Source: Halomonas halophila
GTDB lineage: Bacteria > Pseudomonadota > Gammaproteobacteria > Pseudomonadales > Halomonadaceae
Assembly (NCBI RefSeq): GCF_030406665.1
Contig: NZ_CP129121.1
Coordinates: 3,100,001 to 3,164,000, forward strand
Direction of reading: 5' to 3'
Length of the DNA: 64,000 nt
Shown here: piece by piece, positions 34,215 to 42,838 of the stretch
Layout of the letters: each line of letters opens with the position of its first letter
Numbering within the stretch: position 1 is the stretch's first letter
Notes under the pieces: model-generated
The model's input: only the letters and a program-made list of their open reading frames with translations
Database searches by the model: none
Told to the model about the DNA's origin: nothing
Made by a program: the position numbers and the translations under genes

Positions 34215-35603
34215 TCAGCGCCGGTTGTCGGCCACGAACTGCTGCACGGCGGCGAGCTCGGCCGGCAGCACGCTGTAGCGCTCCTCGCGCTCCAGCAGGT
34301 CGTCCATGTGCGGCGGCAGCGGCACGCCCGGGAAGCCGGCCTTGACCACCGCCTCGGCGAACTTGGCGGGATGCGCGGTGGCCAGGGTGACCATCGGCAC
34401 GCTGCCGTCACCGCGCTCGCGCTCGGCGGCGCGATAGCCGGTGGCAGTGTGCGGGTCGAGGATCTCCTGGGTGCGGTGATGGGCCTCGCGGATCACTTCC
34501 AGGATGGTGGCGTCGTCGATGCTGTGGCTGGCGAACATCTCGCGCAGCCGCGCCAGCGGCGCATCGGCCAGCGCCGAGGGCTCGTCCTGGAAGCGCTCGA
34601 GCAGTTCGGCCACGGCCGCGCCGTCACGCTGATAGGCCTCGAACAGCAGACGCTCGAAGTTGGACGACACCACGATGTCCATGGACGGCGCCAGGGTCGC
34701 GACCAGTTCCTTCCTGGAGAAGTCGTTGTCGGCCAGGGTGCGGTGCAGGATGTCGTTGGCGTTGGTGGCGATCACGAAGCGCTCGACCGGCAGGCCCATG
34801 CGGTAGGCCATGTAGCCGGCGAAGACGTTGCCGAAGTTGGCCGACGGCACGCAGAAGCTCACCTTGCGGTGCGGCGCGCCGAGCGCCACGGCGGAGGCCA
34901 CGTAGTAGACGATCTGGGCCATGATGCGCGCCCAGTTGATCGAGTTCACCGCCACCAGCCGAGTGCCGTTCAGGAAGTCCTGGTTGGCGAAGCTGGCCTT
35001 GACCATGGCCTGGGCGTCGTCGAAGTTGCCCTCGATGGCGACGTTGAACACGTTGTCCGCCAGCACGGTGGTCATCTGGCGACGCTGGACCTCGGACACC
35101 CGCTCGTGGGGGTGCAGAATGAAGATGTCCAGGTTGTCGCAGTGGCGGCAGCCCTCGATGGCGGCCGAGCCGGTGTCGCCGGAGGTGGCGCCCATGATCA
35201 CCGCACGCTCGCCGCGCTTCTTGAGGAAGTGGTCGAGCAGCCGGCCGAGCAGCTGCAGGGCCACGTCCTTGAACGCCAGCGTCGGGCCGTGGAACAGCTC
35301 GAGCAGGAAGTGGTTGGCATCGAGCTGGTTCAGCGGCACCACGGCGTCGTGGCTGAAGGTGGCGTAGGCGTCGCGAACGATCTCGCGGAAGGTGTCGTCG
35401 TCGATCTCGCCGCCCACATAGGGCTGCATCACCCGGAAGGCGATCTCGGCGTAGGAGCAGCCAGCCATGTCGGCCAGCTGCTCGTGGCTCAGCTGGGGGA
35501 CGGTCTCGGGCACGTAGAGGCCGCCGTCGCTGGCCATGCCGGTGAGCACGACCTCCTCGAAGGAGAGCGCGGGCGCCTGCCCGCGAGTACTGATATAGCG
35601 CAT
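34215..35603 (-). CDS. thrC: Threonine synthase
   Basis: PLP enzyme converting O-phosphohomoserine to threonine, the last step after hom. 462 residues. N-terminus MRYISTRGQAPALSFEEVVL is class-typical. The PLP lysine is in GPTLAFKDVALQLL, and the phosphate-binding ATSGDTGSAAIEG follows. The ATG at 35603 is better spaced (GGAG, seven bases) than the ATG one codon earlier. It sits after hom on the same strand, separated by a heptamer repeat array. Confidence 0.97.
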   Translation of the reverse strand: MRYISTRGQAPALSFEEVVLTGMASDGGLYVPETVPQLSHEQLADMAGCSYAEIAFRVMQPYVGGEIDDDTFREIVRDAYATFSHDAVVPLNQLDANHFLLELFHGPTLAFKDVALQLLGRLLDHFLKKRGERAVIMGATSGDTGSAAIEGCRHCDNLDIFILHPHERVSEVQRRQMTTVLADNVFNVAIEGNFDDAQAMVKASFANQDFLNGTRLVAVNSINWARIMAQIVYYVASAVALGAPHRKVSFCVPSANFGNVFAGYMAYRMGLPVERFVIATNANDILHRTLADNDFSRKELVATLAPSMDIVVSSNFERLLFEAYQRDGAAVAELLERFQDEPSALADAPLARLREMFASHSIDDATILEVIREAHHRTQEILDPHTATGYRAAERERGDGSVPMVTLATAHPAKFAEAVVKAGFPGVPLPPHMDDLLEREERYSVLPAELAAVQQFVADNRR

Positions 35604-35625
35604 CATTCCACTCCGTGGGACTCGA

Positions 35626-35674
35626 GCTACGGGCTACGGGCTACGGGCATATCGCTGCCCGCCGCCCGCTGCCC
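35626..35674. repeat. Seven in-register heptamers between hom and thrC
   Basis: Three GCTACGG, then GCATATC, then GCTGCCC, GCCGCCC, GCTGCCC, all in one seven-base register (49 bp). All begin GC. It resembles the arrays beside the slmA/rpoH terminator. Confidence 0.85.
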
Positions 35675-35692
35675 GAGGCACGCGGCCGATGG

Positions 35693-37009
35693 TTATTGAT
35701 TCTCTTCCAGCGACTCGACGCGAATGCGAGTGACGGAACCGGCGATGTCGGCCATGGCCTCGATCTTGCGGATCGCCTCGTTCATGTGCTTCTCGCGGGT
35801 GCGGTGGGTCATCAGGATGATCGGCACCAGCTCGCCCTCGGTCGCCTCCTTCTGGATCAGCGCCTCGATGGAGATGCCTTCCTCGGAGAGGATGGTGGCG
35901 ACGCGAGCCAGCACGCCGGGACGATCGACCGCCAGCAGACGCAGGTAGTAGGCGGTGCTGATCTCTTCCATGGCCAGGATCGGCGGCTGGTCGGCGTTCT
36001 CGCCGATGCCGCTGAAGGCCAGGTAGGGCACGCGGTAGTGGTGGTCGGTGGCGATGTCGCGGGCCACGTCGAGCACGTCGGCGACCACCGCGGAGGCGGT
36101 CGGCTCGGCGCCGGCACCGGCGCCGTAGTAGAGGGTCGGGCCCACGGCGTCGCCCATCACGGCGATGGCGTTCTTGACACCGTGCACGTTGGCCAGCAGC
36201 CGCTCCTTGGGAATCAGCGTCGGATGCACGCGCAGCTCCAGGCCCTCGTCGGTGCGCTTGGAGATGCCCAGGTGCTTGATGATGTAGCCCAGGTTGTCGG
36301 CCTGCTCGACGTCCTCGGCGGTGACCCGGGAGATGCCCTCGGTGTAGGCCTTCTCGAACTGCAGCGGCACGCCGTAGGCGATGGAGGCCAGGATGGTCAG
36401 CTTGTGGGCGGCGTCGATGCCTTCCACGTCGAAGGTCGGGTCGGCCTCGGCGTAGCCCAGCGCCTGGGCCTCGGCCAGCACGTCCTCGAAGGCGCGGCCT
36501 TCGTCGCGCATGTGGGTGAGGATGAAGTTGCCGGTGCCGTTGATGATGCCGGCCAGCCACTCGATGCGGTTGGCGCCCAGACCCTCGCGCAGCGACTTGA
36601 TCACCGGGATGCCGCCGGCCACCGCGGCCTCGAAGGCCACGATCACGCCCTTCTCGTGGGCGGCCTGAAAGATCTCGTTGCCGTGCACCGCGATCAGTGC
36701 CTTGTTGGCGGTGACCACGTGCTTGCCGTTCTCGATGGCGGTCAGCACCAGCTCGCGGGCCACGTCGTAGCCGCCGATCAGTTCGACGACGACGTCGATG
36801 TCGGGATTGGCCGCGACCTCGAAGATGTCATGGGTCGTGTTGATGCCGGTGACGTCACACTCGGGGTTGGGCGTGCGGAAGGCCACCTGCTCGATGACGA
36901 TCGGACGCCCCGCCCGACGGGCGATCTCGTCGGCGTTGCGCGTCAGTACGTTGAAGGTCCCGCCTCCGACGGTGCCCAGGCCACAGATTCCCACTCTCAC
37001 CGGTTTCAA
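35693..37009 (-). CDS. hom: Homoserine dehydrogenase with ACT domain
   Basis: Reduces aspartate semialdehyde to homoserine for threonine and methionine. 438 residues. The Rossmann loop GICGLGTVGGGT is at 8-19; the catalytic domain has NGTGNFIL and the Lys/Asp region EADPTFDVEGIDAAHK. The C-terminal 80 residues form an ACT domain (YYLRLLAVDRPGVLARVATIL), the usual threonine-feedback site. The start is TTG at 37009 with GGGGA upstream; the next candidate is a GTG three codons in. Monofunctional, unlike E. coli ThrA. Followed by thrC. Confidence 0.97.
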   Translation of the reverse strand: MKPVRVGICGLGTVGGGTFNVLTRNADEIARRAGRPIVIEQVAFRTPNPECDVTGINTTHDIFEVAANPDIDVVVELIGGYDVARELVLTAIENGKHVVTANKALIAVHGNEIFQAAHEKGVIVAFEAAVAGGIPVIKSLREGLGANRIEWLAGIINGTGNFILTHMRDEGRAFEDVLAEAQALGYAEADPTFDVEGIDAAHKLTILASIAYGVPLQFEKAYTEGISRVTAEDVEQADNLGYIIKHLGISKRTDEGLELRVHPTLIPKERLLANVHGVKNAIAVMGDAVGPTLYYGAGAGAEPTASAVVADVLDVARDIATDHHYRVPYLAFSGIGENADQPPILAMEEISTAYYLRLLAVDRPGVLARVATILSEEGISIEALIQKEATEGELVPIILMTHRTREKHMNEAIRKIEAMADIAGSVTRIRVESLEENQ

Positions 37010-37081
37010 TGTCTTTCCCCTCGTTACTGCTTGGTGTCTCAGCGATGTTCGGCCCGAAGGCCCGCGCGCTCGATGGCGCGC

Positions 37082-37822
37082 CTATTCGTCGTTCAGGCCC
37101 AGCATGGTCGCCAGGCGTTCGGCCGGCACGTAGCCGGGCACCAGGCGCCCGTCGGGCAGCACGATGGCCGGGGTGCCCTGCACGCCCAGCTGCATGCCCA
37201 GATGATACTGTTCCTCGACCGGATTGTCGCAGCTTGCGTTGCCTTCGAGCGCCTCTTCGCGCTTGGCCGTCGACATCGCCTCGCTGGGATTGTCGGCGCA
37301 CCAGACCTGCTGCAGCTCACGGGCCCCCGGCGAGCTCATCCCGCCGCGCGGAAAGGCCAGGTAGTCGACTTCGATACCCATCTCGTTGAGGCGCGGCACC
37401 TCCTCGTGCAGGCGGCGGCAGTAGGGGCAGGTGGTGTCGGTGAACACCGTGACCCGCGCCTTCGGCTCGTCGGTGCCGCGGAAGATCACCCGCTCCTCGT
37501 CAGGGATCGCCGCGACGCGGGCGGCCCGCTCGGCGTTGCGCGCCTGCTCGGAGAGGTTCACCAGCCCTCCCTCGGCGTTCTCGTAGAGGTCGCCGACCAG
37601 GAAGTAGCCGCCATCGGCATCGGTATAGAAGCGCTCGCCGGTTTCCAGTCGCACCGCGTAGAAACCCGCCAGCGGGGTCTCCTCGATATGCTCCACCGGC
37701 ATCTGCTGGCCGTCGACCTCGAGACGTTCGGTCAGCTGCTCGATGGCCGGGTCCTGGGCCAGGGCGGGGAGTGACAGAGCGGCGAGCATACCGCCGGCGA
37801 CAACACGGGAGATGGGTCTCAT
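37082..37822 (-). CDS. dsbC: Periplasmic disulfide isomerase DsbC
   Basis: Reshuffles wrong disulfides in the periplasm. The 246 residues start with a signal peptide (residues 1-22, ending SLPALA). An N-terminal dimerisation domain follows. The thioredoxin domain carries TCPYCRRLH, where DsbC usually has CGYC, and the cis-Pro loop GVQGTPAIVLPDG. A second Cys pair (WCADN...SCDN) matches DsbC's structural disulfide. It is 3 bp from xerD and precedes hom, the Pseudomonas order xerD-dsbC-hom-thrC. Confidence 0.95.
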   Translation of the reverse strand: MRPISRVVAGGMLAALSLPALAQDPAIEQLTERLEVDGQQMPVEHIEETPLAGFYAVRLETGERFYTDADGGYFLVGDLYENAEGGLVNLSEQARNAERAARVAAIPDEERVIFRGTDEPKARVTVFTDTTCPYCRRLHEEVPRLNEMGIEVDYLAFPRGGMSSPGARELQQVWCADNPSEAMSTAKREEALEGNASCDNPVEEQYHLGMQLGVQGTPAIVLPDGRLVPGYVPAERLATMLGLNDE

Positions 37823-37825
37823 GAT

Positions 37826-38731
37826 TCAGCCTCGGGGATGATGATCGGCGTGCAGGACCTCGAGCCGGGCCTGCGCGACATGGGTATAGATCTGCGTGGT
37901 CGACAGGTCGCTGTGACCGAGCAGCAGCTGTACGACACGCAGATTGGCCCCATGATTCAACAGATGGGTGGCGAAGGCGTGGCGCAGGGTGTGCGGCGAC
38001 AGCGGGCGATCGATGCCGGCGACCAGGGCATGGGCCTTGATACGGTGCCAGAAGGCCTGGCGCGTCAGGCAGGCGTCACGCCGACCGGGAAACAGCGCCG
38101 GCCGAGACGGGTCGTCCATCAGCGCCGCACGCCCGGTACGCAGGTAGCGCGACAGCCAGTCCACCGCCTCTTCGCCGAGCGGCACCAGGCGCTCCTTGTC
38201 GCCCTTGCCGCGCACCCGCACCACGCCCTGGCGCAGGTTGACGGCGTCGGTGGTCAGCCCGACCAGCTCGCTGACGCGCAGCCCGGCGGCATAGAGCACC
38301 TCGAGCATGGTGCGATCGCGCAGCCCCAAGTCGCTGCCGAGGTCCGGCGCGGCCAGTAGCCGCTCCACCTCGTCCTCTTCCAGGGTGTCCGGTAGCGACG
38401 GCCGGGCCGGCGGCAGCTTCACCTCGGCGATCGGGTCGTGGTCGATGCGCCCCTCGGCCAGCGCCCAGCGGTAGAAGCGTCGCAGGCTCGACAGCAGCCG
38501 GGCATTGCTGCGCAGCTTGTAGCCGTCGTCACGCCGGGCGTCGAGCCAGGCCGGCAGGGCCTCGGCGCCGGGCGCCAGCAGCGTGGCGTTGCGCCCGTCT
38601 AGCCAGGCCGCCCAGGCGGTCAGGTCACGGCGATAGGCCGCCAGGGTGTTGTCGCTGGCGCCCTCTCCCAGCCACAGGTCATCGAGGCAGGCCTCGATCA
38701 GCGCCAGGGCCTCGTCAGCGATGGTCGTCAT
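37826..38731 (-). CDS. xerD: Tyrosine recombinase XerD
   Basis: Resolves chromosome dimers at dif with XerC. 301 residues. A SAM-like N-terminal DNA-binding domain precedes the catalytic domain. The six catalytic residues are visible: Arg in YAAGLRVSELVGL, Lys in VRGKGDKERLVPL, the HxxR of LSPHTLRHAFATHLLNHGAN, His in LLGHSDLSTTQIY and the nucleophilic Tyr of TQIYTHV. Assigned XerD rather than XerC by the neighbouring dsbC and by the LEVLYAAGLRVSELV and HADHHPRG ends. No integron or phage signature. Confidence 0.95.
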   Translation of the reverse strand: MTTIADEALALIEACLDDLWLGEGASDNTLAAYRRDLTAWAAWLDGRNATLLAPGAEALPAWLDARRDDGYKLRSNARLLSSLRRFYRWALAEGRIDHDPIAEVKLPPARPSLPDTLEEDEVERLLAAPDLGSDLGLRDRTMLEVLYAAGLRVSELVGLTTDAVNLRQGVVRVRGKGDKERLVPLGEEAVDWLSRYLRTGRAALMDDPSRPALFPGRRDACLTRQAFWHRIKAHALVAGIDRPLSPHTLRHAFATHLLNHGANLRVVQLLLGHSDLSTTQIYTHVAQARLEVLHADHHPRG

Positions 38732-38756
38732 GGCGTTCCTCGCCCCCTGAACGACG

Positions 38757-38788
38757 AAACCCCGCCCCGCGACTGCGGTGACGGGGTT
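38757..38788 (-). terminator. Terminator after rplS
   Basis: Stem AACCCCG / CGGGGTT enclosing a GC-rich inner part, ending in TTTCGTCG on the minus strand. Located between rplS and xerD. Confidence 0.7.
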
Positions 38789-38842
38789 GCGATGTCACGC
38801 GGACTGACAAGCCGCGTCACCACTGGCCGGCGAGGCGTCGCC

Positions 38843-39199
38843 TCAGGCCAGCTTTTCCTTGATGCGGGCGGACTTGCCGCTGCGCTCGCGGAGGTAGTAC
38901 AGCTTGGCCTGGCGAACGTCGCCGCGGCGCTTGACGCTGATGGAGTCGACCAGCGGGCTGTAGGTCTGGAAGGTCCGCTCGACGCCGACACCGTGGGAGA
39001 TCTTGCGCACGGTGAAGGCGGAGTTCAGGCCGCGGTTACGCTTGCCGATGACGACGCCTTCGAAGGCCTGCAGACGCTCGCGGCTGCCTTCCTTGACCTT
39101 GACCTGGACGGTCACGGTGTCGCCCGGGGCGAATTCCGGCACTTCCTTGCTCATCTGCTCGGCTTCGAGCGCCTGGATCACCTTGTTCTTGCTGCTCAT
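38843..39199 (-). CDS. rplS: 50S ribosomal protein L19
   Basis: 118 residues, standard L19. The core reads FAPGDTVTVQVKVKEGSRER followed by LQAFEGVVIGKRNRGLNSAF, and it ends KSARIKEKL. GAGGAG precedes the ATG. Last gene of rpsP-rimM-trmD-rplS, with an unusually long 153-bp gap after trmD. Confidence 0.98.
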   Translation of the reverse strand: MSSKNKVIQALEAEQMSKEVPEFAPGDTVTVQVKVKEGSRERLQAFEGVVIGKRNRGLNSAFTVRKISHGVGVERTFQTYSPLVDSISVKRRGDVRQAKLYYLRERSGKSARIKEKLA

Positions 39200-39352
39200 G
39201 ACTTAACTCCTCGATAACATACATGATTCGCCGATCCGGCAGTGGATGGCCGACGAACCGTGATCCCGGCGCTCGAATGCCTCGACGCGCGGGAGTCCTG
39301 TTGGTGACGCAGGTCTCCGCCTCTCGTGGCGTGTCCTGCACCTCCGCCCGGC

Positions 39353-40117
39353 CTAGTCGCCTTCGGCCGGCACGTACTCCTCGATGAACTCCTTGAGCAG
39401 AGCCTGCTGCTCGGCGTCCAGCGTCCTGCCCTCGAGCAGGTCGGGTCGCCGGAGCCAGGTCCGCCCCAGGGACTGCTTGAGCCGCCAGCGCCGGATGGCG
39501 CCATGGTGGCCGCTGAGCAGGACATCCGGCACCCGCCGCCCGTCGATCACCTCGGGGCGCGTGTAGTGCGGACAGTCCAGCAGTCCGTCGTTGAAGGAGT
39601 CCTCGACCGCGGAATCCTGATGGCCCAGCACGCCAGGCACCAGCCTTGCCGCGGCATCGATCAGCACCATCGCCGGCAGCTCGCCGCCGCTCAGCACATA
39701 GTCGCCGATCGACCATTCTTCATCGATGTCGGCTTCAACGACCCGTTCATCGATGCCTTCGTAGCGTCCGGCCACTACCACCAGGGGTGGGCCTTCCGCC
39801 AGCTCCTGCGCGCCGCGCTGATCCAGCTGACGCCCCTGGGGCGAAAGATAGATCACCTTCGGGCGTTGCCCGGTGGCGTCCTCGGCCCGCTCGCGGGCAT
39901 CGTGGATGGCCGAGCGCAGGGTGTCGACCTTCATCAGCATCCCCGGTCCGCCGCCGTAGGGGCGGTCGTCCACGGTGCGATGCCGGTCGGTGGCGTAGTC
40001 CCGGGGATTCCAGAACTCCAGGGCGATCTGCCCCTTGTCCACCGCTCTGCCCGTCACGCCCTGACGGGTCAGCGCCTCGAACATCTCGGGGAACAGCGAT
40101 ACCACACCGACCCACAT
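39353..40117 (-). CDS. trmD: tRNA (guanine-37-N1)-methyltransferase TrmD
   Basis: Makes m1G37 next to the anticodon, preventing +1 frameshifts. SPOUT-class with the trefoil knot. Conserved segments: VSLFPEMFEALT, DDRPYGGGPGMLMK, GRYEGIDERVVE, WSIGDYVLSGGELPA and LLSGHHGAIRRWR. I chose the ATG at 40117 because the family begins MW-(I/V)-G. A TTG at 40138 overlaps the rimM stop (TTGA) and would add seven residues; it cannot be excluded. Confidence 0.95.
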   Translation of the reverse strand: MWVGVVSLFPEMFEALTRQGVTGRAVDKGQIALEFWNPRDYATDRHRTVDDRPYGGGPGMLMKVDTLRSAIHDARERAEDATGQRPKVIYLSPQGRQLDQRGAQELAEGPPLVVVAGRYEGIDERVVEADIDEEWSIGDYVLSGGELPAMVLIDAAARLVPGVLGHQDSAVEDSFNDGLLDCPHYTRPEVIDGRRVPDVLLSGHHGAIRRWRLKQSLGRTWLRRPDLLEGRTLDAEQQALLKEFIEEYVPAEGD

Positions 40118-40134
40118 GGAGGCGTCGCTGCGAC

Positions 40135-40686
40135 TCAAAAGTCCGGATCCCAGTCGACGGTCATCACGCCGGCCTCGAGATCCACCTTCTGCACGACCTC
40201 GTCGGGCAGGAAGGGCAGCAGTCTTTCGCGATCGTCGATGGCGTCGCCGTCACGCCCCTTCACGACCATGACGTCGTTGGCGCCGGTCTCGAAGAGGTAG
40301 TCGACGCGGCCCAGCGTCACGCCGTCGCGGGTCACGACCCGCAGGCCTTCCAGCTGGTACCAGTAGAACTCGTCGTCGCCGTCGAGTTCGGGCAGCTCGG
40401 CCGTGGGCAGCAGCACTTCGGCGCCGGCCAGGGCCTCGGCCTGATCTCGACCGTCGACGCCTTCCAGGCGGGCCACCAGGCCCTTGCCCTGCGGGCGTCC
40501 CCGGACGAGACGATAGCGCACGAGTCGGCCCTGATGACGCAGCACCCACTCGTCGTACTCGAGGATGCCTTCCATCGGGCTGGTGTACGAATACACCTTC
40601 AGCCAGCCCTTCACACCGTAGGGGCTGGTCAACTTGCCCAGCACCACGTGCTCATTGGCCGGTGTCGGCTCGACGCCTGCGCTCAT
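40135..40686 (-). CDS. rimM: 16S rRNA processing protein RimM
   Basis: 30S assembly factor that binds S19. 183 residues. The N-terminal RimM barrel (VVLGKLTSPYGVKGWLKVYSYT) is followed by a PRC-barrel domain (EFYWYQLEGLRVVTRDGVTL) and ends in the typical acidic WDPDF. ATG start. Located between rpsP and trmD. Confidence 0.97.
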   Translation of the reverse strand: MSAGVEPTPANEHVVLGKLTSPYGVKGWLKVYSYTSPMEGILEYDEWVLRHQGRLVRYRLVRGRPQGKGLVARLEGVDGRDQAEALAGAEVLLPTAELPELDGDDEFYWYQLEGLRVVTRDGVTLGRVDYLFETGANDVMVVKGRDGDAIDDRERLLPFLPDEVVQKVDLEAGVMTVDWDPDF

Positions 40687-40723
40687 CGCGATCCTGCCTC
40701 AGACATTCGGGGCATCAGGCCGA

Positions 40724-40972
40724 TCAGGCCTGCTTGCGGGCTTCCTTGACCAGCTCGGCGACGCGGCCGGACAGCTGGGCGCCCTGGTCCTGCCAGTGCT
40801 GAACGCGGTCGAGGTCGACGCGCAGACGCTCTTCCTGGCCGCGGGCGACCGGGTTGAAGAAGCCGAGACGCTCGATGAAACGGCCGTCACGGGCCTTGCG
40901 AGAATCGGTCACGGTGAGGTGGTAGAAGGGACGCTTCTTGGCGCCACCACGTGCCAGACGAATGGTAACCAT
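40724..40972 (-). CDS. rpsP: 30S ribosomal protein S16
   Basis: 82 residues starting MVTIRLARGGAKKRPFYHLT, the universal S16 opening. The ATG at 40972 starts the conserved core; the longer open frame upstream is arginine-rich and not credible. First gene of the rpsP-rimM-trmD-rplS operon. Confidence 0.98.
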   Translation of the reverse strand: MVTIRLARGGAKKRPFYHLTVTDSRKARDGRFIERLGFFNPVARGQEERLRVDLDRVQHWQDQGAQLSGRVAELVKEARKQA

Positions 40973-41123
40973 GCGTTGACTGTCCTTCGGTTGAGTTACG
41001 GAGGTTGTCGGTCGGGGCCAGGCCCTCGACAGTCGGATCGACCGCACCCCGGAGGGTGCGCCGCCGGGTGTTCGGTCACGAGAAGGCCCGCGAAAAACGC
41101 GGACCTGCCAGTGAAGACGCCGC

Positions 41124-41152
41124 ATTCTACGGAAATCTCCCCGGCTTGGAAA
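41124..41152 (-). promoter_or_regulatory. Candidate rpsP operon promoter
   Basis: On the minus strand -35-like TTTCCA (41147-41152) and -10 TAGAAT (41124-41129) are 17 bp apart, about 150 bp upstream of rpsP and just past the ffh stop. Confidence 0.45.
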
Positions 41153-41178
41153 CCTTTTTGGGCCGCGAGCCGGGCGCC

Positions 41179-42618
41179 TCAGCGCCGCGGCAGACCACCG
41201 CCCGGGCCGCCCATGCCGCCGGGACCGCCCATTCCACCCGGGCCACCCATGCCGCCGGGGCCTCCCGGGCCGCCGCCGCCCATCATGCCGGACATGCCGC
41301 GCATCATCTTCTGCATGCCGCCCTTCTTGCCGGCCTTCTTCATCATCTTTTGCATCTGCTTGTGCTGCTTGAGCAGGCGATTGAGGTCCGGCACCTGCAG
41401 GCCGGCACCGGCGGCGATGCGGCGCTTGCGCGAGCCGTTGATGATGTCGGGGTTGCGGCGCTCCTTGGGCGTCATCGAGTTGATCAGCGCCTCGAGCTTG
41501 CCCATCTCCTTCTCGGGACCCGGGCCCTGGGCCATCTCGGCCATCTGCCCCATGCCGGGCAGCTTGCCGAGCAGGCCGCCCATGCCGCCCATCTTCTTGA
41601 GCTGCTGGAGCTGGTCGCGGAAGTCCTCGAGATCGAAGCCGTCGCCCTTCTTGACCTTCTTGGCCAGCTGCTCGGCCTTGCCCTTGTCGACGGTGCGCTC
41701 GGCCTCCTCGATCAGCGACAACACATCACCCATGCCGAGGATGCGCGAGGCCACGCGGTCCGGATGGAAGGGTTCGAGGGCGTCGACCTTCTCGCCCACG
41801 CCCATGAACTTGATCGGCTTGCCGGTGACGTGACGCACCGACAGCGCCGCACCGCCACGGGCGTCGCCGTCGGCCTTGGTCAGGATGACACCGGTCAGCG
41901 GCAGCGCCTCGTGGAAGGCCTTGGCGGTGTTGGCGGCGTCCTGGCCGGTCATGGAGTCGACCACGAACAGCGTCTCGTCCGGCGACACGGCGTTCTCGAG
42001 GGCCTGGATCTCGGCCATCATCGCCTCGTCGATGGCCAGACGGCCGGCGGTGTCGACGAGCACCACGTCGTGGAACTGGATCTTGGCGTGCTTGATCGCC
42101 GCCTCGGCGATGGCCACCGGCTGCTGGTCGCTGCTCGACGGAAAGAAGTCGACCTCGACCTCCTTGGCCAGGGTCTCGAGCTGGTCGATGGCCGCCGGGC
42201 GGTAGACGTCCGCGGACACCACCAGCACCTTCTTCTTCTCACGCTCGCGCAGGTAGCGCGCCAGCTTGGCCACGGAGGTGGTCTTGCCCGCGCCCTGCAG
42301 GCCGGCCATCAGCACCACCGCCGGGCGACCCTTGAGGGTCAGCCCCTCGTTAGCCTCGCCCATGATCGCCTCGAGCTCCTGCTGGACGATCTTGACGAAC
42401 TGCTGGCCCGGCGAGAGGCTCTTCGAGACCTCCTGGCCCACGGCACGCTCGCGCACCCGGTCGATGAACGCCTTGACCACCGGCAGGGCGACGTCGGCCT
42501 CGAGCAGCGCCCGCCGGACCTCGCGCAGGGTGTCCTTGACGTTGTCCTCGGTCAGGCGCGCCTGACCCTTGATCGATTTGAGCGTCTGGGACAGACGATC
42601 GCTGAGATTCTGAAACAT
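41179..42618 (-). CDS. ffh: Signal recognition particle protein Ffh
   Basis: SRP GTPase that binds signal sequences and 4.5S RNA. 479 residues. G1 is GLQGAGKTTSVAKLA, G3 DTAGRLAID, G4 TKADGDARGGA. The M domain is methionine-rich, with the RNA-binding RKRRIAAGAG motif. The last 30 residues are a GGPGGM repeat tail, longer than in E. coli Ffh (453 residues). The ATG at 42618 starts the conserved MFQNLSDRLSQTL. It diverges from the CcsA-like gene, as E. coli ffh does from ypjD. Confidence 0.98.
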   Translation of the reverse strand: MFQNLSDRLSQTLKSIKGQARLTEDNVKDTLREVRRALLEADVALPVVKAFIDRVRERAVGQEVSKSLSPGQQFVKIVQQELEAIMGEANEGLTLKGRPAVVLMAGLQGAGKTTSVAKLARYLREREKKKVLVVSADVYRPAAIDQLETLAKEVEVDFFPSSSDQQPVAIAEAAIKHAKIQFHDVVLVDTAGRLAIDEAMMAEIQALENAVSPDETLFVVDSMTGQDAANTAKAFHEALPLTGVILTKADGDARGGAALSVRHVTGKPIKFMGVGEKVDALEPFHPDRVASRILGMGDVLSLIEEAERTVDKGKAEQLAKKVKKGDGFDLEDFRDQLQQLKKMGGMGGLLGKLPGMGQMAEMAQGPGPEKEMGKLEALINSMTPKERRNPDIINGSRKRRIAAGAGLQVPDLNRLLKQHKQMQKMMKKAGKKGGMQKMMRGMSGMMGGGGPGGPGGMGGPGGMGGPGGMGGPGGGLPRR

Positions 42619-42838
42619 GGGGCCTCTCCGCAAACGATGGCCTGGGAAGCCGCATCAGCCCCCGGCATGACGCGTCCGGGCGGGACTTTCCCATAATGGG
42701 ACGAAATTATACGCCTTGTGGCCGCGAGTCTCCATGGCAGCGGCCCGGGCCCGGCTGGGCGGCGCGTGGAGGATTCGGTATAGTGGCACCTCCATTTCCT
42801 CTTGCTGGACGCTGGCGAAGGCGCACGGATAGCCATCG

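Noticed and set aside
37826..38731. Tyrosine recombinase as a mobile-element integrase
   Set aside because: Sequence and neighbours (dsbC, hom, thrC) identify housekeeping XerD; no attachment sites or cargo.
39200..39352. Ribosomal leader (L19 autoregulatory RNA) before rplS
   Set aside because: The gap is longer than usual but no convincing conserved stem could be drawn by eye.
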